A stretch of DNA of 64,000 nt from Brachionus manjavacas. Its lineage: Eukaryota; Rotifera; Eurotatoria; Ploima; Brachionidae. Within the stretch, counting starts at the first letter, position 1. Each line of letters opens with the position of its first letter. The DNA lies in NCBI GenBank assembly GCA_019054805.1, contig JAHQIY010000011.1, positions 625,001 to 689,000 on the forward strand, written 5' to 3'. The notes under the pieces are model-generated. The model did no database searches. It saw only the letters and a list, made by a program, of their open reading frames with translations, and had not been told where the DNA came from. Both the position numbers and the translations under genes were made by a program. Below, piece after piece: positions 1 to 11,984 of the stretch.

Positions 1-559
1 GTCTTAAAAATAAATTAAATAAAGAGATGATATATAATACACCTTAAAATATAAATCTTTACTTTATTTTTAGGTACTAAGAAAATTTTAGTTGATTGTA
101 TAGAAGCCTCGACAATTAAATGATTATTTTCGATTTCGTGTACAAATTTTACCATAGCACCTTTAACAAACTTAAAAAAATAAGATAAAAAACTTCATTA
201 TACTCTCCTGAAAAATGGGTAGCCATTTAATCACACAGTATTTTACTGCTGTTGAGTTTTAAATAAAATTAATTAATTTTTTCACATCAGGGTGGTACCA
301 TTCACCATTTTTCAGAAGCAGTACAGTATTTTAGAATCCAACTTCTTGTGTGTCTGTAGGCTCAATTATTTTTTCTAAAGAAATGCTCCCCGTAACTTGA
401 TGAAGATGATGAAATGGATGCTTATTATTCTGATTAAAATATTCAATTGCTACCATTTTAATATCTTCATCCTTCATTTTTTTTTTTTTACGGCAAACTC
501 AACATCGGATTCGGCTTCTGACGCCTCGCTAACTACTAGATTATCCTAAAAAAGTTAAA

Positions 560-830
560 AATTTCCGTAAATTTACACAATTTTACATTAAAAAATAAAA
601 AAATTTACTAAATTTTACGTAAATTTTTATTTACATGGTAAAAAGTAGAAAGTCGATGAAAAAGCAGAATTGTAACCTTTTTCAAAAAATCATAACTTTT
701 TTGTCCCTTTTTGATTTTACGTAATTTTTCGTAAAATTACCATTTTTTACATTTGTCAATTTACGAAATTTTACGTAATTTTACGTAAATTTACGCAAAT
801 TTACGTAAAATTACGTAAAATTTGGTAAAA
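560..830. repeat. TTTACGTAAA-rich degenerate palindromic repeat
   Basis: The stretch repeats variants of the palindrome TTTACGTAAA, most densely near 720-820, interrupted by AT-rich filler. No ORF runs through it. It may be a degenerate satellite or the subterminal part of a DNA transposon; no matching inverted arm was found nearby. Bases 1-559 hold no gene that I can support. Confidence 0.5.
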
Positions 831-898
831 ATAAGTGAACAGAACGGGAGTGTATAATTTAGCAACGTTGTAAATAGTCTGCCGAAACAATTCAAAGA

Positions 899-1712
899 CG
901 CCATTTTTGCAGATAATCTCTGCAAAAATTTGGATTACGTGTAAAACAACCAGACTGATCGTAAAAAATCTTCAACCAGCAATCGATAAAATAATTGACT
1001 TTTGCAAAACATGGGTTTTGCCATTAACGTCTCCAAAATGTGCTACACGACATTCACAACCGCTGGTCAACGCAAAAACTACCACAAAAACTACAAACTT
1101 AAACTCACAGTACTTAACTCAGAGATTCCCTTAGACGCAAATCCAACCTTTCTTGATATCAAGCTTGACCCCAAATTATCGTTAAAACCACATCTACAAG
1201 ATCTTGAAAACAAACTAACGTCTAAAACTAACTTTTCAAATGGTCAAACTCACTATCAATCAATCTTGTGCTGTACAAATCTCTCATCCGATCCTTATTC
1301 GATTACTGCTTCGTGATACTAAACAGTGGGACCGAAAAATAAGTTCTTCTCTCCAAAAAACTCAAAACAAATTCTTTCGTATTATTAAGTATTTTCCTCT
1401 CAAAATACCGATTCGTTCCATGCACAAAATACTTAAGCTAGAAACCATTGAAGAAAGAGTCAACAACTTATTTCTTAAGTTTTTGTCTAACAAATCAAAG
1501 CAAGTGCTGATCGCAAAAGAGATCGAACAATTCATGCTGTCAGAACGCCCTAATTTGATTAGATTTTCAACTTCATTCGATAAACTTAGCTTTAATTGAA
1601 TCACTTTTATCTGATTTTAGTTTTTAATGCGGGCTCAAACGAAGGTCTTGAACCATTCGGACGTACTCTGGGGTCACCCATAAATTATTTTTTAAATAAA
1701 TAAATAAATAAT
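899..1712 (+). pseudogene. Non-LTR retrotransposon RT 3' fragment (LINE A)
   Basis: A 5'-truncated reverse transcriptase end. It opens at AIFADNLC, the F-A-D-D catalytic block with the second Asp changed to Asn, followed by the thumb-type segment (FAINVSKMCYTTF, near 1016) and the C-terminal domain up to about 1599. At least two frame changes separate the pieces, so it is dead. The copy ends in a 3' UTR and an (AAAT)n tail at about 1690-1712, as expected for target-primed insertion. The family looks Jockey/I-like, but the clade is not certain. The 3' UTR differs from that of LINE B just downstream, so this is a separate family. Confidence 0.75.
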
Positions 1713-1727
1713 CTAATTGAAAAAAAT

Positions 1728-2152
1728 GACAGATAAACTTGCTCAATAAAAAAGAAAGTGTATCACGCTTGAGACTAAAATAGAAATTATAAATAAACAT
1801 TGGGGTCAAAAAATAAATACCACTAAACTTTCTAAAGAATACGGCGTAAATATATCGACAATATCATCAATTCTCTCGTCGAAGGCAAAAATATTAGAAC
1901 AAGATTTTCTTTAATACTGAAAATATTGTACTAGAAAATTGTAAAACCAAACAATCCAGTATTACAGATTTTGTAAAAAAAAAGCTTAATTTTTAGTGTT
2001 ATTTATCTTTTTTTTTTAACTTTTTCAATAAAAATTTTAATAAAAAAATAAAAATTGCTCATCCTTTTTAATGGGATTTCGATAAAACGAGTTTCGATAC
2101 AACGAACACAAAAATTTTCGCCCAACTTGCTCGTTATACCGAGGAACGACTG
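1728..2152 (+). mobile_element. Internally deleted Tigger/pogo-like DNA transposon
   Basis: The first part encodes a CENP-B-type helix-turn-helix (TLETKIEIINKHWG ... KLSKEYGVNISTISSIL), the DNA-binding domain of pogo/Tigger transposases. The frame then jumps to a typical C-terminal tail (TKQSSITDFVKKK), so the DDE catalytic core is deleted. At the right end, 2110-2152 reads in reverse as CAGTCGTTCCTCGGTATAAC, a Tigger-like terminal repeat, and is followed by a TA dinucleotide (2153-2154), the usual target duplication. The left terminal repeat was not found and may be lost at the LINE A tail. The same terminal motif occurs at 10896, so both belong to one group. Confidence 0.75.
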
Positions 2153-2154
2153 TA

Positions 2155-3685
2155 CCTCAAAATATTCCAAAAGACATTATGTATCTTTTTAGTTTAAGTC
2201 TAAGAGAAAGTAAAATACCGAATGCATGGAAATCTGCCAACATTACTATGATACCTAAAAAGTCAATTTTAACACAAGACCCAGCTAACTACCGACCAAT
2301 CAGTATGACAAGCTGTCTAGGGAAACTTTTAGAACGTATCGTCTACTCAAGATTATATTGTTATTTAGAACAAAACTCATTACTAATTCAAGAGCAATCA
2401 GATTTTAGAAAAAATCGACGAACCGCTGATAATCTCTTCTTCCTTATTCAAAAAATTGAAGAATCATTTAATAGAAAGAAGAAAGCTTGTTCCCTATTTT
2501 TTGATATCTCCAAAGTCTTCGATAGGGTTTGGCATGATGGTTTTATTTATAAACTAATTAAAATGAACCTTCCCTCTTACCTAATACATTGGATTAATTC
2601 TTTTTTAGACTCAAGATCATTTAAAGTAAATGTAAATGGTCACATAAGTGATGAATACCACATTACTGCAGGTGTTCCTCAAGGCTCGGTAATTAGTCCA
2701 TTACTTTTTAGTATTTTTATCAATGAAATAAAACTACTAAAAAGTAATGGACTAAAAGAAAAGAAATAAAACAAATAGTGAATACTTTCTTCTTTTTGCT
2801 GATGACTTGGTCACATTTTATATTTTTAAGAAAAAAGGAAATCTAGAAAAAAAGATACACAAATACTTAGATGAACTAGAAAATGGCTCTACAAGTGGAA
2901 GATGAAAATATCTGTTGAAAAGTCTTGCTTCATTGTCTTCACTAAATATAATAAGGAAAATATTGACTTAAAATTAAAAATATATGAAAACAAAATTGAG
3001 AGTCAAAAGGAAATCAAGTTTTTAGGTATAAAATTTGATTCAAAATTAACCTTTACCCCAATGGTTGATGAAATAAAACAGCGTTGTAGTTCACTGTTGA
3101 ACTTAATAAAAATATTGTCAAACTAGAATCTTTAATCGGATCTATAATTGATTACTCTTTTCTGTGTCTAAATTCATTTTCAGAGACAAACATTAAAAAA
3201 ATTCAAGTCTTACAAAACTCAGCAGTTCGTTTTATACTTAAACTAAAATATGATACTCCTTCCAATATTTTGCATCATATGGCCTTTAAAAAACTTAAAT
3301 TCTTAACGGTCTCGAATCGATTTTTTGAATTGAGCGAAAGATATGTAGCTGGAGGACTGCGTCATTCTGTTCCATTGGTTGTCAAGCTGGTTGATGAATA
3401 TAAAGCGGATTTAGAATCAAGGTATGTTGAATACCCGACTCCATTGTGTAATTGCTATTTTACTATTTCTTCTTTCTTTCATGAACTGTTCAATACTTAA
3501 ATTCTTTGCACATGCAACCTCTTACAATTTATCAATTTTTAATTGTCTTTTTATTATATTTTAACTTATTTTTAATTTTTCTTATAATTTTTCTTTACAT
3601 TTTTCTTTTATTTTTATTTTATTTATTTTTTTTAATCTGAAGGAGCTTTAGCTCGGCACAGATAAAACAAATAAATAATAATTTA
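2155..3685 (+). pseudogene. Non-LTR retrotransposon RT with 3' UTR (LINE B)
   Basis: A reverse transcriptase from the fingers onward: ANYRPISMTSCLGKLLERI (RT motif 1-2), FDISKVFDRVWHDG (first catalytic Asp), AGVPQGSVISPLLFSIFIN and FADDLV near 2794, then the thumb and C-terminal region to 3500 (VKLVDEYKADLESRYVEYPT). The frame is broken near 2767, 2890 and 3126-3270. The element starts right after the Tigger TA site and has no endonuclease, so it is 5' truncated. Its 3' UTR ends in a small hairpin (3637-3660) and an AAATAA-rich tail. A shorter copy lies at 9830-10260, and a minus-strand endonuclease fragment at 7395-8424 may come from a related element. Confidence 0.85.
3637..3685 (+). repeat. 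LINE 3'-end hairpin and AAATAA tail
   Basis: CTGAAGGAGCTTTAGCTCGG, then CACAG and an A-rich tail. GAGCT-TT-AGCTC forms a perfect short stem inside an outer CTG...CAG. The same block recurs at 10218, 16216 and 23590, always right before an AAATAA-type tail, so it is probably the signal the reverse transcriptase reads at the RNA 3' end. Confidence 0.7.
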
Positions 3686-3689
3686 TTGA

Positions 3690-3850
3690 GAGAAGATGAG
3701 TCCCCTAACTTTCGGCAAGACAATGCCTCTTGTCATCATGAAGTCTTATCTTGGTCTGTGAACAGCCCATATCTGAATTACATTGAAAATTGATAGAGTT
3801 GGCTCGATAAAGAGATTGCAAAAGATGCTTCAGATGCACAAAAATAAAAA
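3690..3850 (+). pseudogene. Tc1/mariner transposase C-terminal fragment
   Basis: Translates as FRQDNASCHHEVLSW, then SPYLNYIEN followed by two stops and SWLDKEIAKDASDAQK. This matches the second catalytic Asp region (DNA-x-H) and the D-L-N-x-I-E-N-x-W block of Tc1-type transposases, with stops at the usual Trp position. A short dead remnant beside the LINE B tail. Confidence 0.6.
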
Positions 3851-3994
3851 AAAAGCACTGATTTTCACAATGCTGTATAATCTTATACTCTTATTATGAT
3901 CATATTATTGAATAAAAAATTTAAAAATTTAAAAATTTTAAAAATCTTTTTTTTTGTCCAAATTTATCCTTTTAAAGATAATCGTTACTTGATA

Positions 3995-4216
3995 GGCATC
4001 TTGAAGTTTAGGATCAAAAAAATCAGATCAAAAAGAATTTTATTTATAACTTTTGAATTGTATTTGATTAAATATCTCTGCATAATACTTACTGATGCAA
4101 AAAACATGCTAAATAAGGCTCTGCAAAAACTCTGCAATTAATTTGCGCAGTTAAATTAAAGTTTAAAAAAAAATACTTTTTGATCTAATTTTTTTGATCC
4201 TAAACTTCAAGATGCC
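3995..4216. mobile_element. Short TIR element (MITE, family 1)
   Basis: GGCATCTTGAAGTTTAGGAT at the left end is repeated in reverse complement at the right end (about 4163-4216), giving roughly 50-bp terminal inverted repeats flanked by TA on both sides. No coding capacity. A related longer element is at 12379-12945. Bases 4217-5215 are AT-rich, without a gene that I can support. Confidence 0.7.
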
Positions 4217-5215
4217 TACTTCATATTTATTGCGAAAAGAACAATAGTTTTATAAATAATATACCAAATAATAATTTTTTTTCCTATTCATGTGAAACAG
4301 GTTTTGAAACCAAGTCGATTCTTTAATCGGTTTCAGAAACCATTTTACCTAAGAGCAAGTTTGAAATTGATTTTAAAAAATCGATTCGGTTCTTTAAACT
4401 GGTTTTATTGAACCAGTCAACTATCTTAAGAAGATCTTGTTAGCATTTTATTTTTATAGAAAAAAGTGATTTAATATTTTAATTTTACTTAAGATAAAAA
4501 TTCAAAAAATTTTCTTCTTAATTAAATATTAAAAAAATCATGTTAATCAGAGTTTAGTATATTTTTATTCAAAAATTGATAAAAAAAATACCTTTTTAAA
4601 TTAATCTAAAACTAAAAATTCTATTTAAAATTTACATCTGATCATGAACTTCAATTAGCCCTAAAGCTCTTTCAAATTTTATTTTAAAATCGGTTAATAA
4701 TATTTTTATTGTTTTGCCGTGCTATTTTTGTTTAGTTAAAGAAGAGTTTTACTAGGTATGCTGGACCTTCGTTAACCATTTGAACTACTCAACTAATTCT
4801 TTATTTTAAATACTCGTTCTATAAGATCAGTAGGTTTTTCTGTCTTTTTAATTTTTAAAATTCCAATCAAAAAATAATTAAAAAAAATTAAAAATTTTAT
4901 TTCTGGAAAATATTTAATTTATTAAAAATTTAATTTTTTTTCTGGCAAAATACTGATGAACACAATGCTTCTATTTTGAGGGAACCTTCTTTCTGATCGA
5001 ATATTTAATCCACAGCGCTCAGCATTCTAAAATTTTAAAATGATCCATAAAACTTGGGAAATAATAATTATAAAATAATATTCATGATTTAGAATTTTTA
5101 AATTTTATTCAAAAACTTGGAAAATTTTTCTAAAGAAAACTAAAATTTTATGAGAAAAATTAAATCATAACAAAATATCAACATTATGGGTTATTTTATT
5201 CGGCTAAAATCAGAT

Positions 5216-5752
5216 CTACAATTTTTTATTTCTGCCGATCATGTATCTACAATTCGGACAATAATGCTCCGCATCTTTACATGCTAAAAATAAAAATTTA
5301 ACTAAATTTATTTTATTATTTTAGAGAAAAAAAGCTTACAATCAACACAAAAGGGAACTAGACAGCATCCAGCCCAGAGCCCGATAAAGCATAGACCTCC
5401 GGCTATGAGCCATGTCAAAACTCCGGACTGATATCTGACATTGGTTAGCACGTTTGCGCGACAATTTGGACACATTACTTGAGCTGGACTGTCGCCTAGT
5501 CTAATAGGAAGCCCTACATAGACAATGCTAGGTTGCGGTTGTTGATAAATTAAGGTCTCAGTTGCAAGTCCGGTATCTGGCGCTGATGGCTGCGGAAGGC
5601 TGCCTTGGGTTTTTTGCTCACTTTGACTTTGACTGCCAGTGTAGCCTCCATCTGCATATGGTGGAGGTAAATCATTTTCTTTATCGAAATCTGCTACAGA
5701 ATACAAATTTTTAGAGGATTTGACTTTTTTTTTGTTAACTAGGCTTACACAT
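5216..5752 (-). CDS. LITAF-domain protein 1 (three exons)
   Basis: Small membrane-associated zinc-binding protein of the LITAF (LPS-induced TNF-alpha factor) family, whose members act at late endosomes and lysosomes. Exons read complement(5216..5283, 5340..5693, 5749..5752), 141 residues, with introns of 55 and 56 bases. The N-terminus is Pro/Gln rich and has a PPPY motif (WW or ESCRT docking). Then come CPNCRANV, a hydrophobic segment (LIAGGLCFIGLWAGCCLVPF) that dips into the membrane, and the second zinc knuckle HYCPNC, placed by splicing after VDSCKD. Only four coding bases (ATG T) lie in exon 1, as in the paralogue at 13.5 kb. An in-frame TTG at 5706 is intronic and is not the start. Confidence 0.88.
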
Positions 5753-6435
5753 TTTTTTATTTATAAAAAAATTGTTTATGGAAAATTTTGTTAAATATGT
5801 TGAAATTTATTTGATTGCAAATTATAATTTTGACTTGCTTGCAAATTTTTGCTAACACAAGTACCTGAATAATTTATCTCCTAAAAAAATAGGTTTTGAC
5901 TGAAGCTCTTGGAATTTTTTTTCTAATTTTATTTTTGTTTATTTTATTTTCTGAAAGTCTTTTGCAACAAATAGAATATTAAATTCAAGACAAAATATTA
6001 AAATGATTTAGTTCCTTGAAATGGCTAAATTATGATTTTTTTTAATTTTTAAAAATTTCTCAATTCAAGTTGAATGACTTTACTTCGACTAAATGACTTT
6101 TGAATAATAATTCATTTAGATAATTAATTTTTCCAGACCTGAACCTTATTGAAATTGAATGGAATGAAAAAAATTTAATCCATAAGGTATTCGAAATAGT
6201 AATCAAAAAAGACGGGGGATAATTTGACTATTAATAAAAATAAATATTTTTTGTGAGAGAAAATTTGCAATAAATAAAAAAATTGAATTTAAATTAGTAT
6301 GAACTTGTCTCAGTATTAATAGCACTTAATTCTTTAGTTTAAATATCGTCATATTAAATTTTTACTAGAAAAGAATTAGGATAGATACAAACATTAGGTA
6401 AGAACTTATAAAGACATTTGGGTCTTCTCCGCACA
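5753..6435. other. Intergenic, with a short Tc1/mariner scrap
   Basis: AT-rich and without host genes. Bases 6134-6215 translate as FPDLNLIEIEWNEKN, the conserved D-L-N-x-I-E-x-x-W end block of Tc1/mariner transposases. Nothing else here is supported. Confidence 0.5.
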
Positions 6436-7320
6436 TGTGACCAGTAACTTTATGTCGCTTTTGTGTCCAGATTTTTTTTTATGACTAGTAACCTAATATG
6501 TGACCAGTAAAAGTATTTTTCTGTTTTAACCAGGTCACATAAATAAAAATATTGGTCACGAAAATTTGCAATTTGAATTTTAATGTAAAAATAATTTGGT
6601 TTATTTTTTTGTGTTTGAATTACAAAATGTATCTAATGTTGAAATAAAATTGAAAAAGTGCGTTTCAATTAAAAAAAAATTTAAAGTGAATATTTCAAGC
6701 GTTTAGATATTTTAAATTAGACTTTTTAGTGAAAAAGAATGAATTTAATTTAATGGAAATTTGAAAAAAATACTGTAAATTAAATAATTTATTTAATTAT
6801 TTGTTTATTTGTACCGAGGTAATGCTTCTTCAGAATAGAAATATATGAAAAAAATAAAGATAAACTTGAATAAGATAAAAAAAAAGATAAATAATTCATT
6901 TAGATTAAAATTTATATTAAATCGTTAGAGAAGTATTCAAAAATTGCATCAAAAGTTCTAATTGCTTTTGAAAAAACACAATTTGCAGCCAAAAGAGCCC
7001 TGAACAAACAAACAAACCCAATAGCTTGTCCAGAGTGCAGTAAATTAATGAAAAATGAGCGTAGTATAAAGCAACACATCTCAAAGATGCATAAATAGTA
7101 CTTTTTTTTTATTTTTTTGTAATCAAGTATCTAAAAAAATTTTTTATTTATTCACATAAATTTAATTAATGGTCACCTAATTAAAAAAATCATAAAAAAA
7201 AAATAATTACTAGTTAAAATCAGAAAATACTTAAACTGGGCATATATTTGGTGGCCGGCGAATAGGTTACCTGTCAACAAATAGTATGATTACAAAAGTA
7301 ACATAAATTCGCTGGTCACA
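6436..7320 (+). mobile_element. TIR DNA transposon relic with a C2H2 finger ORF
   Basis: The left end TGTGACCAGTAACTTTATGT is matched in reverse complement at the right end (CTGGTCACA at 7312-7320), and similarity continues inward for roughly 100 bases, including a second internal TGTGACCAGTAAAAG block near 6500. Inside, 6904-7098 is a 64-codon frame ending in a zinc finger, CPECSKLMKNERSIKQHISK then MHK. The finger's two Cys and two His are intact. The rest of any transposase is missing, so this is a deleted copy. The superfamily is not recognised. Confidence 0.65.
6904..7098 (+). pseudogene. C2H2 zinc finger fragment in TIR element
   Basis: A 64-codon open frame with no clear start. The last third is one C2H2 finger (C-x2-C-x12-H-x4-H) ending the frame at TAG. 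Upstream the residues are Lys/Ala rich (KVLIAFEKTQFAAKRAL). It is probably the C-terminus of the lost transposase or an accessory DNA-binding protein. Confidence 0.5.
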
Positions 7321-7394
7321 TAACAGGCCCATAACTTTTTTTAAACAATAACTTTTTTTTTAAATTGAATAATTTTATTATGTATACATTTTTT

Positions 7395-8424
7395 TTATTT
7401 AACTATTTTTGAGTTCTTTGAGGAAAGAGAGAAACTCTTCTTTTTTTATCTTTTCCACTGAAACTGTTCATTTTTGGTATGTTAATGGAACTTTGATCGG
7501 CGGTAAAAATTCTTTCTAGATGCTCATCAGAAAGATTAGCTACTTTTTCGGGTCTTCTGAGGTATTTTCGTTTTTACGAAGTTCAGTTTGTTTGTTGAGT
7601 GAATTCTTGTTGGGATCAAAGAAATTATTGAGTAAATTCCAACATTTCGAAACGGATATGATGAATTGATTTAAGGTTGAAAATTTTTTACTTAAAAAAA
7701 ACCTTTAAAAGCTTTTATATCATTGCTTATTTATCGACTTATTAAGTTTAAGAGCCTTGTTGTTGATTCGGCTTTAATATTTTGGTTCAGACGAGAGAGT
7801 TTTTTTTGAATTTTAATTTTTTTTAAAAAGCTCTTCTGTAATAGGTTTTGTTTTCGTTGGTGTGGTGGTAAGACAAAAAGTTTGATTGCGTTGGTAAATA
7901 CATCTACAATTTTAGCTATTATATTGTCGGCTTCTGTGTCAATGTCTAAGGGGGTATCTAATCTAGTGACGGTCCCTACTACCTTTTTTTACTTTCAAAA
8001 TTTTGTCAAAATTTTAACCAGTCAATTTTCTTAATTGTAAATGCTTTTTTTTTTGGTGTTAGGTTTTTGAATGAGGTAATTGTCAGGTGGTGATCGCTTA
8101 TTTTGTCAGCGAGTACTTTGTATGAGTTAAATAAATTGCACAAACTTAATGAACCGATTGTCAAATCGATAATGGTCTTGCCTCTGAGAAAGCTCGGTTT
8201 CTCAGAATTTATGGCATGACTGTTTGATCCATTTATTAAATTCTCAAGTATTTCACCATTTGTATTTTCTTATTTGCAATGCCAAATTTTACCTTTGCTA
8301 TTGAGATCTCCAAAAATAATGAATTTTGAAAGAGGCTTTTGATAAAATCAAGTCTTTTATCGTTCACTAAAGTAGATGGACAACTATTAATTGTGAAGAT
8401 TGCAATTTTTACGTTTTTACCCAT
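7395..8424 (-). pseudogene. Non-LTR retrotransposon endonuclease fragment
   Basis: On the minus strand the segment starts with NVKIAIFTINSCPSTLVNDK and continues in another frame with IIFGDLNSKGKIWHC, then KTIIDLTIGS and KISDHHLTI. These are the GDxN, D-[LI]-x-I and SDH blocks of the APE-type endonuclease. Downstream comes a linker (YLRRPEKVANLSDEHLERIF) like the one before RT in these elements. Several frame changes and stops make it a relic. The RT part is missing, so it was cut on both sides. Confidence 0.7.
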
Positions 8425-9229
8425 AGTTAGATTAACGGCTCTATTTTGGATATGTGAAAAATATTATGTGAAGAAGACAAATTTTTTGTTGAAAAGTTTA
8501 TGCGAAATTGATTTATGAGAAAAAAAATGAATATGAAAGTGAAATAACTTATGAGAAATAATTAATGTGTATTTTAATTCAATATTAATTATAAACAATA
8601 ATTAATAATAGCGCTTTTTTCATTAAGAAATAAATTAGGAATAAAAAAATTAATTTTTCAATTAGGCTTATAAGTAGAAATACCAAAAATTATCTTCGAT
8701 CATTTTTTAATGAAATTAGAAGACAAGAGGACGAACAAGACGAAGAGGACCACGAAGAAATGCTGAACAAATCAAGACCTGACAAAGACAAGGGGTCCAA
8801 AGCGTTATACCTGGCGACATTTTGAATCTGGAATCTTCTGAAGAATTGATATAACGATTTGGCTTTTAATTTCAGAAAGTTAATTGTCAACTATTCGTCA
8901 AGTGACTCAGATCGAATTGGAAATGCTGATAGTGAAAAAACAACTGCTACAAAAACTTTTTATAATATTAATGAATAATTCAATTCTAGTTATGTGTTGT
9001 TGAGAATGATGGCCATATATATTTGAGAAAATGATCCTGAACGGCCAATAATATTAGCAACAGATGAAAATCTCAGTTTTTAAATTTATCATGGTTGTGG
9101 TGCATATATGAAACGTTTGACATTAGCCCATCTTTATAAAGGCAATTATTTACAACAAATGTCTTAGTTAATGGGCGTAATCTACCAATTCTTATATCTC
9201 TCTGGGTATAATCAAAGCTGGTAGTGTTT
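8425..9229. other. Unresolved AT-rich stretch
   Basis: No intact gene. Plus-strand 8700-8970 contains an acidic, coding-like run (FNEIRRQEDEQDEEDHEEML and later FRKLIVNYSSSDSDRIG) broken by stops. It could be a relic of a transposon-encoded protein, but I do not recognise it. Confidence 0.3.
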
Positions 9230-9745
9230 GATTATACACAGTTCTTTCGAATGATTTTTAATTAAATATAGCAAAATTGAGAAGCGAAAATGGAACAAGA
9301 TAGTTCTCAACTTATTTAATGCTTGGATCGTTTTATTCGGCCTAAGAAAACTTTGCAAAAGGAATGAATGTCCAATTTCAAGAGTTACGTTAGTTAACCA
9401 TCTTAAGATTTTAAATCTCTTGTATTCGCTCTCCCTGTTACCGCAGAAACAGGGAGTACCAAGTTTTATTGAAATAATAAACGGGACTTTATCGGAATAT
9501 AATGAACAAGGTGAATATAAAAATCTTGTTGAATAGGTTATTAAAGAGTTAAACAAAGGATTAGAATATGAATTTAATTCAAACATATATTTGCTAGCTG
9601 CATTATTAAACATTTCAAAATTAAATTTTACAAACCATTCGCTATTGAAATCCCGGAAAACCGGCATTATTGAACATTTTTGTGAAGCTGCTGTTTTTCT
9701 ATTTAGTAATAAGAGCAAATACGTTAAAATAAAAAGAGTGCTGTA
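9230..9745 (+). pseudogene. hAT transposase fragment
   Basis: Plus-strand pieces include GTR, a stop and FSTYLML, matching the T-R-W-N-S-T-Y-x-M-L block of hAT transposases with Trp changed to TAG. Further on come FIEIINGTLSEYNEQGEYKN and YLLAALLNISKLNF, the L-A-t-L-L-d-P-x-x-K position. At least two frame changes and two stops are present. The open 179-codon frame on the other strand is antisense to this remnant. The fragment is followed directly by a truncated LINE B copy. Confidence 0.6.
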
Positions 9746-9829
9746 ATTCAAGGCTTAGCTTTCAAAAATCTCTCAAACAAAAAATGGGGTCTAAAATCAA
9801 AACAATTTGATTACCCTTGCAAATCTCTA

Positions 9830-10260
9830 TTCTCCTTGTTTAAATTCACCTACAGAAAATAATATTAAAAAAATACAAGTTATTTAAAATTGAATAGTTC
9901 AATCTTTTTTGAAGCTGAAATCTATAATCGACTATTTGAGTTGAGTGTTGATTGAGTCATTTAGTTTCATTTTTGGTCAGACTGGTGGACGAATATAGAG
10001 AAGGTTTTGAGTCAAGATATATCGAATATCCAACTCTATTGTGTAATTAATACCTAAAAATTTCTTTTTTTCTGCTGAACTATCAAATATTTAAACATGT
10101 GTAATTTCTATTTCAACTTAACATTTTTATTTTTTTTTTAATTTATCCTTTTTTTTTTATTTTATCTAACTTAAGTTTTTTTTGTTTTTATTTTCATTTT
10201 TTGTATATATTTTTATTCTGAAGGAGCATTAGCTCAGTGCAGATTTACAAATAAAAAAAT
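9830..10260 (+). mobile_element. 5'-truncated LINE B copy
   Basis: The segment resembles 3160-3680: ENNIKKIQV, then NRLFELSVD and VRLVDEYREGFESRYIEYPT, with an internal deletion. It ends in the shared hairpin block (10218-10240, loop CATT variant) and an A-rich tail at 10241-10260. Only the last part of the RT C-terminus and the 3' UTR were inserted, as is usual for incomplete target-primed reverse transcription. Confidence 0.75.
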
Positions 10261-10645
10261 TAATCAAAAACAATCTAAAAGATTAAAAATTAACCAAAAA
10301 AAAATATATTTTTTTTAATTAAGAATTATCAAAATAAATTTACAAATAAAGTTTAAAAATATTCAATTATCACCTTCTTTTAACTTTATTATACTAAATT
10401 TTGAATAAATCATTAATTTGAATAAGCTTTTTAATTGCCTCTAATAAGGATTGTAGTAAAATGCCGAACAAAAGATACGTACTTCAACTGCATTTAATCT
10501 TCGATTGTGCAGCTGTAAATATATATAGAGACAAGTCAGGACTTGGGTCTTAACAATTGAACCAAGTCGTCTTAAAAAGGAAAATGATTGTTTTCATTTA
10601 TAGTAAGACAGCCTATTTTATGTGTGAACGGGATGACAACTTTTA

Positions 10646-10682
10646 AATTAGCTTAGAAAATTGTTAATTTTCTAAGCTAATT
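10646..10682. repeat. Perfect hairpin inside TIR element A
   Basis: AATTAGCTTAGAAAATT, a GTT loop, then the exact complement. About 17 bp of stem with a 3-base loop. It lies about 45 bases inside the left end of the TIR element. Confidence 0.75.
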
Positions 10683-10895
10683 AGAAATCTCTAAAAATAA
10701 GTAATTGAGTGTCCAGAGAATTTAAATAATAAAACCGCTTGTAGAAAAAAAATTTTTTTCTAATCTTTAGACGGAATTTTTTAAAGTGGTGAATTTTTGG
10801 GCCAATTCGGTTAATAGGATATCACCCCATTAGGACCAAAATTCACCCAATTACTGTTAAAATTCACATAATAAACCTTGAAAATAACTCATTTA

Positions 10896-11984
10896 CAGTC
10901 GTACCTCGGTATAACGAAAGGGTCGGTTCGAAATTTTGGTATTCGTTATATCGAAATTCGTTATATCAAAATTTACATGTTAAAGGATTAAGAGAAAAAT
11001 TTTTTTTTTAAAGGTGATTTTTGAAAAAATAATGTTTTAAAAAAAAGAAAAAATAAAACAAAATAAAATGGAAAAATTAATTTTTTTTATTAGACAAAAA
11101 CTCATTCAAAGAAGGTTGTTTAGTAAAAGCATTATCAATCAAAAAGTTTTCCATACTAAACAAATCATTGATAAACTAGAGCAACTTTTTTTAACTATTA
11201 CTTCGTCGCTTAATGTCCCAAAAGCTGGAAGTTCTGCGTCAATAGAAACATATGCGTATTTATCAAAATCGATTTTTTTTTCATAATTTGAAATTTCTCG
11301 ATATTCTTATTCTTCTTCGTCGTTAGAGTCTTGACCGAATAAAAGGCGCCGTTGAATCCAGCTTTTCTGAAACAATTTTGTATTGTTGATACTGAAACGC
11401 TGTCCCATGCACGCTTGATTTTATAAATTGCTGATAAAACGTCAATACTTGGAATTGTTGATCCGTGCTCAATCGTATGTAGTTTTTCATAATATTCCAT
11501 AATTTTGGCTTCTGATTTTAATATAGTTGAAATTGTAGATGGACTACAGTTGTATTGTTTCGCCAGTTCTGTAGATGAAATATTTTTTTCCTGTTTTTTA
11601 ATTATTTCAAACTTCGTTTCAAGTGTAAAAGATTTACGTTTTTTCGAGTCTGTATCTGATGATTTAGACGTAGAGACTTTTGAAACTGATTTTTTATTCG
11701 TTTTTATTTAATGTTTTTTCATTTTTAAATAATTTTCCTTTTTTTATAGAACTGAAAATTAACAAAAACGTGTGAAAAAAATTGATTTTTTATTTCGTTA
11801 TAAGAAGTTAATTTTTAAAAGAAACCTATTTATTTGTACATTGTTTTATTTCGTTGCATCAAAATTTCGTTATATCGAAAATTTTTTGTATAGAATTTAA
11901 AATAGTTATTTCCGGTTCTTAGTTTTCATTTCGTTAATTCAAGAATTTCGTTAAATTGAGGTTCGTTATACGAAGATACGACTT
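10896..11984 (-). mobile_element. Nested Tigger/pogo-like element
   Basis: The left end CAGTCGTACCTCGGTATAAC and an imperfect right end (CGTATCTTCG in reverse) are flanked by TA at 10894-10895 and 11985-11986. On the minus strand a CENP-B-type helix-turn-helix (LTLETKFEIIKK and LAKQYNCSPSTISTILKSEA, about 11720-11520) is joined to IYKIKRAWDSVS and IQNCFRKAGF (about 11430-11350). The latter is the block after the third catalytic residue in Tigger transposases. The DDE core is deleted. The element sits inside the older TIR element A, so it is the younger of the two. Confidence 0.8.

Noticed and set aside
9212-9751. 179-codon minus-strand frame with a signal-like start
   Set aside because: It is antisense to hAT-like transposase pieces on the plus strand, which carry the recognisable motifs.
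11068-11711. Plus-strand frames of 72 and 68 codons
   Set aside because: Antisense to the Tigger transposase relic on the minus strand.
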